A stretch of 64,000 bases of DNA from Pseudomonas sp. SID14000 (GCF_002165135.1 NZ_NFZQ01000009.1:1-64000); one strand, 5' to 3'. Shown: positions 34,262-43,374, counted from the first letter of the stretch. The notes: generated by a model not told the origin, from the sequence alone. Numbers and translations are program-made.

Positions 34262-35608
34262 TCATTCTCCTTGCGCCGCGGGCGCGGCGGCGCTCACTTC
34301 CAGCATGACGCCATGGCGCGCGGTCACCCGCACGTTCTGGCCCGCTTGCAGTGGCGTTGCACACTGCGCCTGCCATTGCTCGCCCTGGGCCAGCACAAAG
34401 CCACAGAACGGGTTGCCCGCCATCACCTGGGTAACGGTGACCAGGCTTCCGACCAGGCCGGCGTCACCGCTGACCAGCGCCCGTCGGCGGGCCTTGAGGG
34501 CCATGCCCAGCACACCGCCGATCAGCAGCGCCGAGAGCACTGCCAGCGTGCCGATCAGGGCCAGCGGAATGCCGAAACCGGGTGCATCGGTGTCGATCAG
34601 GATCAGCGCGCCTACCACAAAGGCGACGATGCCGCCAAAGCCGACCACGCCGAAACTGGGCAGGAAGGCTTCGGCAATCATGAAGGCGATGCCGAGCAAT
34701 ATCAGCGCCACCCCGGCAAAGCTCACCGGCAACAGCTGGAGGGCATACAGCGCCAGCAGCAGGCAGATGCCGCCGACCACGCCACCTACCGTAGAGCCGG
34801 GGTTCATGAACTCGAACAGCAGGCCGTACACGCCGATCATGATCAGAATCAGCGCCACGCTGGGGTTGGTGATTACCGCCAGCACCCGTGTGCGCCAGTC
34901 CGGCAGGTGCTCGACCAGGCTGGCACCGGCGGTCTGCAACTGCAGGGGCTGGCCAGCGACAGTTAGTGTTTTGCCATCGAGCTTGCGCAGCAGGTCGGGC
35001 AGGTCATCGGCCACCTGGTCGATCACGTTCAGCCGCAAGGCCTCGCTTGCGGACAGGCTGACCGCCTCGCGCACGGCCTTCTCCGCCCAGTCGGCATTGC
35101 GCCCGCGTAGCTGCGCCAGGCCACGAATGTAGGCCGCCGCATCGTTGACCTGCTTGCGCGCGAGGGTTTCGTCATCACTGCCTTTGGCTTTATCGTCCTT
35201 GGGCGTGCCTGGCGGGGCGCCGATCTGCACGGGTGTGGCGGCGCCCAGATTGGTACCGGGCGCCATGGCCGCGACATGGCTGGCGTAGAGGATATAAGTG
35301 CCAGCGCTGGCGGCGCGGGCACCGCTGGGGGCGACGAAGGTGGCGACCGGTACGGGGCTGGCGAGAATCGCCTTGATCATCTGGCGCATGGCGCTGTCCA
35401 GCCCCCCCGGGGTGTCCATGCGGATAACCACCAGATGCGCGCCCTGCGCCTGGGCCTGGTCGAGACTGCGCACCAGGTAGTCGGCGCTGGCCGGGCCGAT
35501 GGCGTCATCGATACGCAACACCCAGACTGCACCGGGCGCTGCCTGACCGCCTGGCGTGATGCCAAGCAGCAACAGCAGCAACAGCCAGCGCCAGCAGCGG
35601 GCGATCAC
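34262..35608 (-). CDS. Long-form NfeD membrane serine protease (1510-N/STOPP type)
   Basis: 448 residues from a GTG with GAGGTGA upstream. A signal peptide ([18 protein letters not shown]) precedes a ClpP-like protease domain with [16 protein letters not shown] and [12 protein letters not shown], giving the catalytic Ser in SAG. Four to five membrane segments follow, then a C-terminal NfeD OB-fold domain (~385-448). It works with the slipin encoded immediately downstream, probably in membrane-protein quality control. Its physiological targets in bacteria are not established. Confidence 0.92.
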   Translation of the reverse strand: MIARCWRWLLLLLLLGITPGGQAAPGAVWVLRIDDAIGPASADYLVRSLDQAQAQGAHLVVIRMDTPGGLDSAMRQMIKAILASPVPVATFVAPSGARAASAGTYILYASHVAAMAPGTNLGAATPVQIGAPPGTPKDDKAKGSDDETLARKQVNDAAAYIRGLAQLRGRNADWAEKAVREAVSLSASEALRLNVIDQVADDLPDLLRKLDGKTLTVAGQPLQLQTAGASLVEHLPDWRTRVLAVITNPSVALILIMIGVYGLLFEFMNPGSTVGGVVGGICLLLALYALQLLPVSFAGVALILLGIAFMIAEAFLPSFGVVGFGGIVAFVVGALILIDTDAPGFGIPLALIGTLAVLSALLIGGVLGMALKARRRALVSGDAGLVGSLVTVTQVMAGNPFCGFVLAQGEQWQAQCATPLQAGQNVRVTARHGVMLEVSAAAPAAQGE

Positions 35609-35706
35609 CTGTCGTCACCTCGTTTGCCTGTATTGCACAAGTTTAGCCCTGCCCGCCGCTGTCAGGCCTAAAATTGGACATTGGGGGGCGAAACCGGAGG
35701 TGCATC

Positions 35707-36165
35707 ATGCGTATGGCAAAGACCCTGCAGGACCGCCTGGACAAGGCCAACTGCGACTACGACATCATTCCCCATCCACATTCGGCCACCAGCCTGGAGT
35801 CGGCCCGCACGGCCGGCGTACCCGCCGAGCGGGTCGCCAAGTCGGTGATGCTCGATGACCGTCATGGCAACTACATCATGGCCGTGCTACCGGCCAACCG
35901 GCATCTGGACATGACCAAGGTACGCATGTCCGGGGCCTGGCAACTGACCCGTGAAAGCGGCCTGCCGAGCCTGTTCGGTGACTGCGAGCGGGGGGCCGTG
36001 CCAGCCCTTGGCGATGCCTACCAGATAAAAATGCTGCTCGACCCGAGCCTGACCCGCCAGGGCGATGTCTACCTGGAAGCGGGTGACCACGATCACCTGA
36101 TCCACATGAGCATGGAGCAGTACATGAAACTGGTGCCGCACGCCGAAGTGCGCGAGCTGTGCTGA
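35707..36165 (+). CDS. YbaK/EbsC-type aminoacyl-tRNA deacylase family protein
   Basis: 152 residues from an ATG with GGAGGTGC immediately before it. The YbaK/ProX fold is recognised from SLESARTAGVPAERVAKSVM, with the conserved Lys of the active site, and from the SLFGDCERGAVPALG segment. Members hydrolyse mischarged tRNA, for example Cys- or Ala-tRNA(Pro). The subgroup fits the shorter YbaK relatives sometimes annotated only as YbaK/EbsC. Substrate is not certain. It is divergent from NfeD and followed by the DUF2789 gene 60 bp later. Confidence 0.88.
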   Translation: MRMAKTLQDRLDKANCDYDIIPHPHSATSLESARTAGVPAERVAKSVMLDDRHGNYIMAVLPANRHLDMTKVRMSGAWQLTRESGLPSLFGDCERGAVPALGDAYQIKMLLDPSLTRQGDVYLEAGDHDHLIHMSMEQYMKLVPHAEVRELC

Positions 36166-36226
36166 TGTTTTCACAACCATGCCAGGCGGGCGTCGTGGAC
36201 GGCTTGCCTGGCACTCAGGAGGAACC

Positions 36227-36469
36227 ATGGAAGCGCCGATCCATCCCTTTGCCGAGCTGTTCAAACAACTGGGCCTGCCTGATGATGCGGTGAGCATCGA
36301 TCAGTTCATCGCCAGCCACTCGCCACTGAAGAACGACATCAAACTGGTGGATGCGCCGTTCTGGAATGCTTCCCAGCGCGAGTTTCTCAAGGACAGCATC
36401 AACGAAGACGCCGACTGGGCGGAGCCGTTCGATCAACTCAACGAAGCATTGCGCCGCCCTCGAAAATAA
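36227..36469 (+). CDS. DUF2789 family protein
   Basis: 80 residues with an excellent AGGAGGA site. Opens MEAPIHPFAELFKQLGLPDD and contains VDAPFWNASQREFLKDSI, both features of DUF2789. The function is unknown. A weak hairpin (GCCAGGC/GCCTGGC, 36181-36212) separates it from the YbaK gene and could attenuate transcription between them. Confidence 0.88.
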   Translation: MEAPIHPFAELFKQLGLPDDAVSIDQFIASHSPLKNDIKLVDAPFWNASQREFLKDSINEDADWAEPFDQLNEALRRPRK

Positions 36470-36538
36470 AGCGCCGAGTGGCACCTGACGAGTGATTGGC
36501 CGTTGCTATGCTCAGGAAAACAATAAGGGGATAGCGCG

Positions 36539-37177
36539 ATGAAAGATCCCTACGCACCAGGTTTCTGGTGTTCCGTGACGATCCTGGGCACCCTGACGGC
36601 CAGTTACTTCTATGGCATCAGGCAGACGCAACAGATGAACCAGGCGGTGCATTTCCTGTACGCCGCTGCCGCTGTCACTGCGGCGGTTGCACTGGTGGCG
36701 CTGGCCTGGATCGCCTGGCAGCAGTTGCACCTGAACAAACGCGAGGTGGTGCAGGGGCGAACGTTGCTGACCATCTGGAACACCAAGGTCGCGCTGCGCC
36801 GCGTCGAAACGGTGTTCGACCGCTATTTCTGGGGTAGCTACTGGCATTCGGGGCGCACCTTCGAAGAGGTCATGGGCGAGCTCAAGGGCACGCCGCTGGA
36901 ACAGAGCCTGGATGCCCTGAAACGCCAGTGCCGCTTGCTCGACCGCGAAATTCATGACCATCATCACCATTGGCTGGCCAATGCCCGCGACTTGTCCAGC
37001 GTGGCCCAGGCCATGGCCCGTGAACGCTACCAGCTGGATCTGGGCGAGCCAACCCGAAGTGGCCATGGCAATACCGCCGTGCTCAACAGGGACCTGGAAG
37101 TGCTGGTGTACACCTGGTCGGCGCGCCTGCGCAGCTTCGACCATCAGTTGGACGAGCTGGAGCGCGCCTACCACTGA
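36539..37177 (+). CDS. Inner-membrane protein of unknown function
   Basis: 212 residues with AAGGGG before the ATG. Two membrane segments (about 10-27 and 38-60) are followed by a cytoplasmic helical domain with a His-rich patch (HDHHHHWLAN) and a C-terminal SFDHQLDELERAYH. No catalytic motif is recognised. The His patch could bind metal but this is speculation. It is convergent with the CBS gene, whose stop lies six bases away. Confidence 0.75.
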   Translation: MKDPYAPGFWCSVTILGTLTASYFYGIRQTQQMNQAVHFLYAAAAVTAAVALVALAWIAWQQLHLNKREVVQGRTLLTIWNTKVALRRVETVFDRYFWGSYWHSGRTFEEVMGELKGTPLEQSLDALKRQCRLLDREIHDHHHHWLANARDLSSVAQAMARERYQLDLGEPTRSGHGNTAVLNRDLEVLVYTWSARLRSFDHQLDELERAYH

Positions 37178-37183
37178 GGCGCT

Positions 37184-37621
37184 TCATTCACCGCGGATGT
37201 ATTGCTCCAGTTGCAGGATCAGGCGGGCCTGTTCGGCGATGGTTTCCTTGACCAGGTCACCGATCGACAGCAGGCCCAGCAGCTCGCCATTATTGACCAC
37301 CGGCAGGTGGCGCAGGTGGCGGTTGGTCATCAGGTTCATGCAGTACTCGAGGTTCTGTTTCGGTTCCACGGTGACCACCGGAGCACTCATGATCTCGCGT
37401 ACTGGGGTAGCGGCGGACGAGCGGCCCTTGAGTACCAGTTTGCGCGCGTAGTCCCGTTCACTGACGATACCCACCACCTGGTTGTCCTCGACCACGGGCA
37501 GCGCGCCGACGTTTTTCTCCGCCAGCAGCTTCAGGGCGTCGAGTACCGAGTCATCCGGGCCGATGGTGTACACGGTCTGGTGTTGGGACTTGGTCTTGAG
37601 GATTTGTTCGACGGTCTTCAT
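37184..37621 (-). CDS. Tandem CBS-domain protein
   Basis: 145 residues from the ATG at 37621. Two CBS domains fill the protein (about 8-62 and 72-130), with the repeats VVEDNQVVGIVSERDYARKL and VVNNGELLGLLSIGDLVKE. Stand-alone CBS pairs bind adenosine nucleotides and act as energy sensors for partner proteins. Upstream in-frame codons run into the REP repeat and are not used. Partner unknown. Confidence 0.9.
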   Translation of the reverse strand: MKTVEQILKTKSQHQTVYTIGPDDSVLDALKLLAEKNVGALPVVEDNQVVGIVSERDYARKLVLKGRSSAATPVREIMSAPVVTVEPKQNLEYCMNLMTNRHLRHLPVVNNGELLGLLSIGDLVKETIAEQARLILQLEQYIRGE

Positions 37622-37746
37622 ACAGGCCTCTGCGGGTGGAAAAAGCGATGTCTCGGAGTAAATAAAGCATCCGGCACGGCGCTCTGCACGGCAATGCAGG
37701 AAACGGCATCGAGTCGATTGAAAAACGTCATGAGTGGTGGCCTGTG

Positions 37747-37844
37747 CCGGCCTCTTCGCGGCTAAAGCCGCTCCCACAGAAATCGCACAGCTTTCAAAGG
37801 CGGCGCAGTCCCTGTGGGAGCGGCTTTAGCCGCGAAGAGGCCGG
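37747..37844. repeat. REP pair, CGCGGCTAAAGCCG variant
   Basis: Arms GGCCTCTTCGCGGCTAAAGC and GCTTTAGCCGCGAAGAGGCC with CTCCCACAG / CTGTGGGAG ends flank a ~30-bp centre between the CBS gene and the M20 peptidase gene. Confidence 0.85.
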
Positions 37845-37854
37845 TAGAGTTGGC

Positions 37855-39585
37855 TCAGAGCTTCGGCATCTGCCCGATCCGCGCCACCATCTCGCTCACA
37901 ACCTGCAAGTCCAGCATGAACTGTTCCACGGTCTTGAACTCGTTGTCGTTGTGCCCGGTGTACTTCACATCCGGCATGGCCAGGCCGAACTGCACGCCGT
38001 TGGGCAGGTCGTGTACCGAGGTCGCACCCGCGGAGGTACCGAACTCGTGCTTCATGCCCAGGTTCTCGGTGGCCACGGCAAGCAGGGCCTTGACCCATTC
38101 GCCCTCGGGGTTGCGGTACATCGGCTCGTCCAGGCTATAGTCGAAGGCCACCGATGTGTGGCTTTTCCGGGTCCATTTGCCCAGTTTGTCGGCCAGTTCG
38201 TCCTTGATCGTGGCAATTGGCTTGCCTTTCGGAATGCGCAGGTTCACCGCCAGTTTCAGGCCTTTCTCATCCACCCCGACAAAGGTCAGCGAAGCGGTCA
38301 GCGGGCCCATGAACGGGTCCTTGAAGGCCACGCCGAGCTTGTTGCCCAGGTAGTCCAGGCCCCAGTTGTCGGCGGCGTAGCGGGCGGCGTCGGTGAAGTG
38401 GTTGTGCTTGAGCGGCACCTGCTGGCCAAGGCCGTTGATGAAACCAAGCATGCGCGCCACCGGGTTGACCCCGGACTCCGGCTCTGAAGAGTGGGCGGAA
38501 ACGCCGGTCACGGTGAGCAATACCTGCTTGTCCTCGGCCTTGGCAGCGATGCTGAAGTCACCGCCATTGCGCTTCACGTAATCGGCGCCGGCTTTTTCCA
38601 ACTGCTTGGCCAGCTTCGCCGGGTTGTCGGCGAGCAGGGTTGCGACCGAGGTAGTCGGGATCTGGTTGGTGGCCAGGCCGCCGGTCAGGTTGACGATCTC
38701 GGCACCCTTGCCACTGGCCGGGCGTTTGCTGAAGCTGGCCATGACCGTGCCGTAGCCTTTCTCGGCGATGATCACCGGGTAGCCGCCATCGAGCGCCAGG
38801 TTGTAGTCGGGCGTGGGGTTGCGCTCGAAGTAGTAGGGGATGGCATCGCCGCTGGTTTCTTCAGTGGTGTCGATCAGCAGCTTGAACTGGCGGGCCAGCG
38901 GCAGGTTCTCGTCCTTGGCCACTTTCAGCGCGTACATCGCCACGACAATGCCGTTCTTGTCGTCTTCGGTGCCGCGGCCGTACATGCGGTCGCCGACCAG
39001 GGTGACTTTGAACGGGTCCAGGCGTGTGCCATCGGCCAGCTTCCAGTTGTCCGGGTTGACCGGTACCACGTCGGCGTGGGCATGGATGCCGACCACTTCC
39101 TTGCCGCTGCCCAGCGAAATCTCGTACACCCGGTTGTCGATATTGCGGAAAGCCAGGCCGAAGCTGTCGGCCAGGGCCTTGATCTTGTCGGCGATCCTAA
39201 GGAATTCGGGGTTCTCGTGCTGCGGTGTGCCTTCGACGTTGAAGGTGGGGATGGCCACCAGTTCACGCAGGGTTTCGCTGGCAGCCTTGCCGTACTTGAT
39301 GCGGGTATACAGGCCGAGCAGGCGGTTGATCTCGTTCTGCTGTTCGGCAGGCAATGGCTTGCCAGCCAGGTAGGCATCGAGGGTTGCCGCGAGGTTGTCA
39401 GCCGTGGCCAGGTCGCTGCCTTTGAGCTTGCCGAGGAACTGTTTGAAGTCGCTTGGGTCGCTGCCGTCGAAGGCTTTGACGATGGCTGCGGACTGCTGTT
39501 GGGTAAGGTTGGCCTGGGCCGGCTGGATGAACAGGCCCATGCTGGCCAGCAGCAGGGTGGTGGCGGTGAGTTTTTTCAGGTACAT
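37855..39585 (-). CDS. Periplasmic M20-family metallopeptidase (dipeptidase type)
   Basis: 576 residues from the ATG at 39585, which has AAGGA 12 bases upstream. An ATG at 39597 is open but abuts that SD. A Sec signal ends PAQANLTQQQ. The M20 metal site is visible as HAHADVVPVN (His and Asp ligands), then YGRGTEDDKNG with the bridging Asp, and a Glu pair in DTTEETSGDA. The lid domain follows (LLTVTGVSAHSSEPESGVN). It resembles PepV/Xaa-His dipeptidases but is exported, so it probably hydrolyses peptides in the periplasm. Substrate unknown. Confidence 0.88.
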   Translation of the reverse strand: MYLKKLTATTLLLASMGLFIQPAQANLTQQQSAAIVKAFDGSDPSDFKQFLGKLKGSDLATADNLAATLDAYLAGKPLPAEQQNEINRLLGLYTRIKYGKAASETLRELVAIPTFNVEGTPQHENPEFLRIADKIKALADSFGLAFRNIDNRVYEISLGSGKEVVGIHAHADVVPVNPDNWKLADGTRLDPFKVTLVGDRMYGRGTEDDKNGIVVAMYALKVAKDENLPLARQFKLLIDTTEETSGDAIPYYFERNPTPDYNLALDGGYPVIIAEKGYGTVMASFSKRPASGKGAEIVNLTGGLATNQIPTTSVATLLADNPAKLAKQLEKAGADYVKRNGGDFSIAAKAEDKQVLLTVTGVSAHSSEPESGVNPVARMLGFINGLGQQVPLKHNHFTDAARYAADNWGLDYLGNKLGVAFKDPFMGPLTASLTFVGVDEKGLKLAVNLRIPKGKPIATIKDELADKLGKWTRKSHTSVAFDYSLDEPMYRNPEGEWVKALLAVATENLGMKHEFGTSAGATSVHDLPNGVQFGLAMPDVKYTGHNDNEFKTVEQFMLDLQVVSEMVARIGQMPKL

Positions 39586-39708
39586 GGTTGTGCGCATTCC
39601 TTCGCCAATCATTGTTGTGGTTTACCCGCCGGGAAACGGGAAGACGCCCACGCTAACACCAATGGTCTGTGGTACGGGAGTACCAGAAACGCGACATGTC
39701 GCACAAAT

Positions 39709-39736
39709 GAAAAAGCCCCGGGCGGGTTGCCGGGGC
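39709..39736 (-). terminator. Rho-independent terminator
   Basis: Stem GCCCCGG (39715-39721) with CCGGGGC (39730-39736). Read on the minus strand the hairpin is followed by a T-run (39709-39714). It ends transcription of the three small envelope genes to its right. Confidence 0.75.
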
Positions 39737-39759
39737 CTTTCCAGTACTTCGAACGGTGA

Positions 39760-40083
39760 TTACAGTCCGTTGGGCAGGAACCTTGTAGCACCGCTGACAT
39801 CGTCGATTTTCTTGATGCGGAAGGCCTTGATGCAGGTTTCGTTGCGGGTGTTGCTGTCCGGGCAGTATTGCTGGACGAAGTCATTGAAGGCCATGTCCTG
39901 GCCGTTCACGCTCAGGACGCGCTTGAAGTACTCGCCCTGGATGCCCTGCGCCTGGCGCGAGGCGGTCATTTCCTGGTCGACGACCAAGCGGCCGTGCAGG
40001 TCGACGGTGGGGAACTGTGCTTCTTCCTGCAGGCAGCCGCTCAGCAGCAGGCCAGCTGTGGCCAGCATGATCAGACGTAGCAT
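39760..40083 (-). CDS. Small lipoprotein of unknown function
   Basis: 107 residues. A lipoprotein signal MLRLIMLATAGLLLSGCLQEE gives lipidation at Cys17. The mature domain has two further cysteines (QQYCPD and NETCIKAF), likely a disulfide. No family recognised. It is the third of three co-directional envelope genes, 57 bp after the DUF5384-like gene, and is followed at once by the terminator at 39709-39736. Confidence 0.8.
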   Translation of the reverse strand: MLRLIMLATAGLLLSGCLQEEAQFPTVDLHGRLVVDQEMTASRQAQGIQGEYFKRVLSVNGQDMAFNDFVQQYCPDSNTRNETCIKAFRIKKIDDVSGATRFLPNGL

Positions 40084-40140
40084 GATGTTGTCTCTGCAAC
40101 GGGCGGCCCCGGCCGGCAGGCCGGGACTGCACCAGGATGG

Positions 40141-40671
40141 TTACTCGCCGAACAGACTGCCGGCGCGTTTCACTTCTGCCTTGCCGGAATCCTCAAGCAG
40201 CGACTTGGCGCCTGAGGTGACGTTGCGTGCGGAGTCGGCATTGGACTGGATCACATCGGTGCGTGCGGCACTGTCGCGCAGCTCGGCATCGATGTAGTCG
40301 TTGGCGCGGGCGACCTTTGCCTTTTTCGCCTGCAGGGCCAGGCGGCGCTCTTCCAGTTCCAGCGCACGCATCTCGTCCTCGTAGGCTTCTTCGCGGGTCT
40401 GCACGCGCTTGCGCTCGGCTGCTTGCGCCTGCTGTTTCTCGGCGGCACGCTGCGCGGAGGCACGCTGGGCCGCTGCGCGCTGCTGGCGGGCAGCGGCTTC
40501 GCGAGCTTCGGCGCGCTGCTCGGCGGCGGCGGCCTGGCGCAGGCGCTCGGTTTCCAGTGCGGCTTCGGATTGCCTGGTCTGCTGTTCGATCTGGTAGAGC
40601 TGATCGAACTGGCCCGCCGCGGCAGTGGCGGCAGACAGTGCGAGGGCGGTGCCCAGAACAAAGTGCTTCAT
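40141..40671 (-). CDS. DUF5384-like exported coiled-coil protein
   Basis: 176 residues from the ATG at 40671. The signal peptide ends ATAAAGQFDQL. The mature protein is an Ala/Gln/Arg-rich coiled coil (EQQTRQSEAALETERLRQ onward) with no catalytic motif, matching my recollection of DUF5384. It starts 11 bases after the stop of the glycine-zipper lipoprotein gene, so they are co-transcribed. A periplasmic structural role is plausible but unproven. Confidence 0.75.
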   Translation of the reverse strand: MKHFVLGTALALSAATAAAGQFDQLYQIEQQTRQSEAALETERLRQAAAAEQRAEAREAAARQQRAAAQRASAQRAAEKQQAQAAERKRVQTREEAYEDEMRALELEERRLALQAKKAKVARANDYIDAELRDSAARTDVIQSNADSARNVTSGAKSLLEDSGKAEVKRAGSLFGE

Positions 40672-40682
40672 GTGTTCAGGCC

Positions 40683-41192
40683 TCAGCTCTTTTTCGGATC
40701 TGGGCAGGTCGCATTTGGCTGGATGCGTGTTTCGTTCGAGATGGTCATGACCATCAGGGAAATGCCACCCACTTCGAAATCGCATGGGCGGCCAACCTGG
40801 GCGGAGGTGTAGATCTTGCCGTTTTCCGAGTAGCCGATCAGCACGCCAGGCACCAGTGAGGTATCGCTGACCAGGGAGCCGGCCAGGGCACCGGCGCCAC
40901 CGCCTGCCACGCCGCCGATGATCGCGGTGTCCTTGTTGTGGCCCGCACCCAACGCTGCACCACCCAGCGCGCCCAGCACACCACCAACCACCATTGCGGC
41001 CTTCTGGTTCTTCTCGTTGCTGACCTTGATCTTGGTCGGCGAGACCGTGATGATTTTCACGGTCTTGGCTTCCTGCTGGGTGTTTACCTGGCTGGCATCG
41101 AACACATCGGATTGGTATTGCTCACCGGTCGCCTGGCAACCCACGAGCGTAGCGGCGATGGTCAAGGCCAGACAGTGTTTCAGCATTTTCAT
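40683..41192 (-). CDS. Glycine-zipper outer-membrane lipoprotein (SlyB-like)
   Basis: 169 residues. The signal ends TLVGCQATG with lipidation at Cys19. A glycine-zipper segment (VVGGVLGALGGAALGAG, then IIGGVAGGGAGALAG) is typical of SlyB/Pal-associated lipoproteins that stabilise the outer membrane. A C-terminal beta domain with two cysteines follows. Two close in-frame ATGs (41192, 41186) are possible. It heads the three-gene envelope unit. Confidence 0.85.
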   Translation of the reverse strand: MKMLKHCLALTIAATLVGCQATGEQYQSDVFDASQVNTQQEAKTVKIITVSPTKIKVSNEKNQKAAMVVGGVLGALGGAALGAGHNKDTAIIGGVAGGGAGALAGSLVSDTSLVPGVLIGYSENGKIYTSAQVGRPCDFEVGGISLMVMTISNETRIQPNATCPDPKKS

Positions 41193-41367
41193 TCCTGATT
41201 CCCTGGAGGGTGTAGTTAACCTTGCGACAACTCATCTGAAGGATGAGGCATAATGCCACTATTCTAAGCAGGTGGATCCAACCAGGTAAAGCCATCAGGA
41301 TTAAAGCTGGCTTTGGTAAGTGCCAAACGAAATAACGCGAGTAGCCCGGCGCTGTCTTGCAGAAACG

Positions 41368-41394
41368 ACAAAGCCCGCGCAAGGCGGGCTTTGT
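41368..41394 (-). terminator. Terminator downstream of tRNA-Arg
   Basis: A perfect 11-bp stem ACAAAGCCCGC (41368-41378) and GCGGGCTTTGT (41384-41394) with a 5-nt loop. It lies just after the tRNA 3' end. Confidence 0.75.
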
Positions 41395-41402
41395 AAGGGA
41401 TA

Positions 41403-41479
41403 TGGCGCACTCGGCGGGATTCGAACCCACGACCCCTGCCTTCGGAGGGCAGTACTCTATCCAGCTGAGCTACGAGTGC
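41403..41479 (-). tRNA. tRNA-Arg (anticodon CCG)
   Basis: 77 nt including encoded CCA. Acceptor arm GCACTCG/CGAGTGC, D-arm GCTC...GAGT, anticodon stem CTGCC/GGCAG with loop CTCCGAA (anticodon CCG) and T-arm with GGTTCGAATCC. It decodes CGG. It is a single gene with its own promoter and terminator. No integrase or attachment-site duplication adjoins it. Confidence 0.96.
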
Positions 41480-41490
41480 AACGCGCACGC

Positions 41491-41519
41491 ATGATACCCA
41501 TCTGATCCGGTGGCGTCCA
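41491..41519 (-). promoter_or_regulatory. Promoter of tRNA-Arg
   Basis: On the minus strand, TGGACG (-35, 41519-41514), a 17-bp spacer and TATCAT (-10, 41496-41491) end 11 bases before the tRNA 5' end. Confidence 0.6.
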
Positions 41520-41637
41520 TCGCCTTGATCTGTGGCTGTTTTTTCCCTGTTGCCTGTGCCGGCCTCTTCGGCATCCTGGGTTGGACGGCCGTCGGTCCTC
41601 CCATCACATGTCCTTCAGCGCGTTCGTCTAACCTGTA

Positions 41638-41735
41638 CTGGCCTCTTCGCGGGTAAACCCGCTCTCACAGGTACTGCGCAGATTCTGGATTCTGTGGAGA
41701 CCCTGTGGGAGCGGGTTTACCCGCGAAGAGGCCGG
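41638..41735. repeat. REP pair, family I
   Basis: Arms GGCCTCTTCGCGGGTAAACC and GGTTTACCCGCGAAGAGGCC with a ~30-bp centre between the tRNA and gabD. Confidence 0.85.
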
Positions 41736-41837
41736 TTGCCATTACGCAAATGATGAAATTTCCGCCAGGGTGTTCAACCATTCGTTCTTTTTTTCGAACA
41801 GCCTATTGTCCAACACCCCAGCAGCCGCTTAGCATTC

Positions 41838-41855
41838 GTTTGAGATTTCAAACGC
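41838..41855. promoter_or_regulatory. Perfect inverted repeat upstream of gabD
   Basis: CGTTTGA-GATT-TCAAACG, 52 bp before the gabD ATG. A looser GTTC-N7-CGAAC pair lies at 41784-41799. Either could be an operator for a GABA/5-aminovalerate regulator, which is not encoded in the window. Confidence 0.45.
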
Positions 41856-41907
41856 TCAATGCCCTGCCTTGGGCGCTTTTCAACAATCAACAATTCGGGA
41901 AGCCGAC

Positions 41908-43350
41908 ATGCAGCTCAAAGACGCTCAGTTGTTCCGCCAGCAAGCCTACATCAACGGTGAGTGGCTGGATGCGGACAACGGCCAGACCATCAAGGTCACC
42001 AACCCGGCCACTGGTGAAGTCATCGGTACCGTGCCGAAGATGGGCACCGCGGAAACCCGCCGCGCCATCGAAGCCGCCGACAAGGCCCTGCCGGCCTGGC
42101 GTGCCCTGACCGCCAAAGAGCGTTCGGCCAAGCTGCGTCGCTGGTTCGAACTGATGATCGAGAACCAGGACGACCTGGCTCGCCTGATGACCACCGAACA
42201 AGGCAAGCCGCTGGCCGAAGCCAAGGGCGAAATCGCCTACGCTGCCTCCTTCATCGAATGGTTCGCCGAAGAAGCCAAGCGCGTCTACGGTGACACCATC
42301 CCGGGCCACCAGCCAGACAAGCGCCTGATCGTCATCAAGCAGCCAATCGGCGTTACCGCGGCCATCACCCCGTGGAACTTCCCGGCCGCCATGATCACCC
42401 GTAAAGCCGGCCCGGCCCTGGCCGCTGGCTGCACCATGGTGCTCAAGCCTGCCTCGCAGACCCCGTACTCCGCCCTGGCCCTGGTCGAACTGGCCCACCG
42501 TGCCGGTATCCCGGCTGGCGTGCTGAGCGTGGTTACCGGTAGCGCTGGCGAAGTTGGCGGCGAACTGACCGGCAACTCCCTGGTCCGCAAACTGTCCTTC
42601 ACCGGCTCGACCGAAATCGGTCGCCAGCTGATGGAAGAATGCGCCAAGGACATCAAGAAGGTTTCCCTGGAGCTGGGTGGCAACGCCCCATTCATCGTGT
42701 TCGACGACGCCGACCTGGACAAGGCGGTCGAGGGCGCGATCATCTCCAAGTACCGCAACAACGGCCAGACCTGCGTCTGCGCCAACCGTATCTACGTGCA
42801 GGACGGCGTCTACGACGCGTTCGCCCAGAAGCTGGCTGCCGCTGTTGCCAAGCTGAAGATCGGTAACGGCCTGGAAGAAGGCACCACCACTGGCCCGCTG
42901 ATCGACGGCAAGGCTGTCGCCAAGGTCCAGGAACACATCGAAGACGCCGTTGGCAAAGGCGCCAAGGTACTGTCCGGTGGCAAGATCATCGAAGGCAACT
43001 TCTTCGAGCCGACCATTCTGGTGGACGTACCGAAGAACGCTGCCGTCGCCAAAGAAGAAACCTTCGGCCCGCTGGCGCCGCTGTTCCGCTTCAAGGACGA
43101 GGCCGAAGTGATCGCGATGTCCAACGACACCGAGTTCGGCCTGGCCTCGTACTTCTACGCTCGCGACATGAGCCGTGTGTTCCGTGTTGCCGAAGCCCTG
43201 GAGTACGGCATGGTGGGTATCAATACCGGCCTGATCTCCAACGAAGTGGCACCATTCGGTGGCATCAAGGCTTCGGGCCTGGGCCGCGAAGGTTCCAAGT
43301 ACGGTATCGAGGACTACCTCGAAATCAAATACCTGTGCATCAGCGTCTGA
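41908..43350 (+). CDS. gabD: Succinate/glutarate-semialdehyde dehydrogenase (NADP-type)
   Basis: 480 residues, like E. coli GabD. Catalytic Glu255 in SLELGGNAPF and Cys289 in NNGQTCVCAN are intact. The second Cys two residues later is the known redox partner in GabD enzymes. It oxidises succinate semialdehyde from GABA, and in P. putida (as DavD) glutarate semialdehyde from lysine via 5-aminovalerate. CGGGAAG precedes the ATG. It is followed by gabT with a terminator between them, so the two may also be separately expressed. Confidence 0.96.
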   Translation: MQLKDAQLFRQQAYINGEWLDADNGQTIKVTNPATGEVIGTVPKMGTAETRRAIEAADKALPAWRALTAKERSAKLRRWFELMIENQDDLARLMTTEQGKPLAEAKGEIAYAASFIEWFAEEAKRVYGDTIPGHQPDKRLIVIKQPIGVTAAITPWNFPAAMITRKAGPALAAGCTMVLKPASQTPYSALALVELAHRAGIPAGVLSVVTGSAGEVGGELTGNSLVRKLSFTGSTEIGRQLMEECAKDIKKVSLELGGNAPFIVFDDADLDKAVEGAIISKYRNNGQTCVCANRIYVQDGVYDAFAQKLAAAVAKLKIGNGLEEGTTTGPLIDGKAVAKVQEHIEDAVGKGAKVLSGGKIIEGNFFEPTILVDVPKNAAVAKEETFGPLAPLFRFKDEAEVIAMSNDTEFGLASYFYARDMSRVFRVAEALEYGMVGINTGLISNEVAPFGGIKASGLGREGSKYGIEDYLEIKYLCISV

Positions 43351-43374
43351 TCGCAAGGTAACTGCTTTACCTCT

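Larger units (their letters stand above)
41480..41907. other. tRNA-Arg to gabD intergenic region
   Basis: Holds the tRNA promoter, a family I REP pair (41638-41735), a partial REP arm near 41554-41567 and an A/T-rich stretch before gabD with inverted repeats. No gene is present. Confidence 0.7.

Noticed and set aside
41403..41479. tRNA-Arg as an integration site for a genomic island
   Set aside because: No integrase gene, no duplicated tRNA end and no foreign gene set follow on either side.
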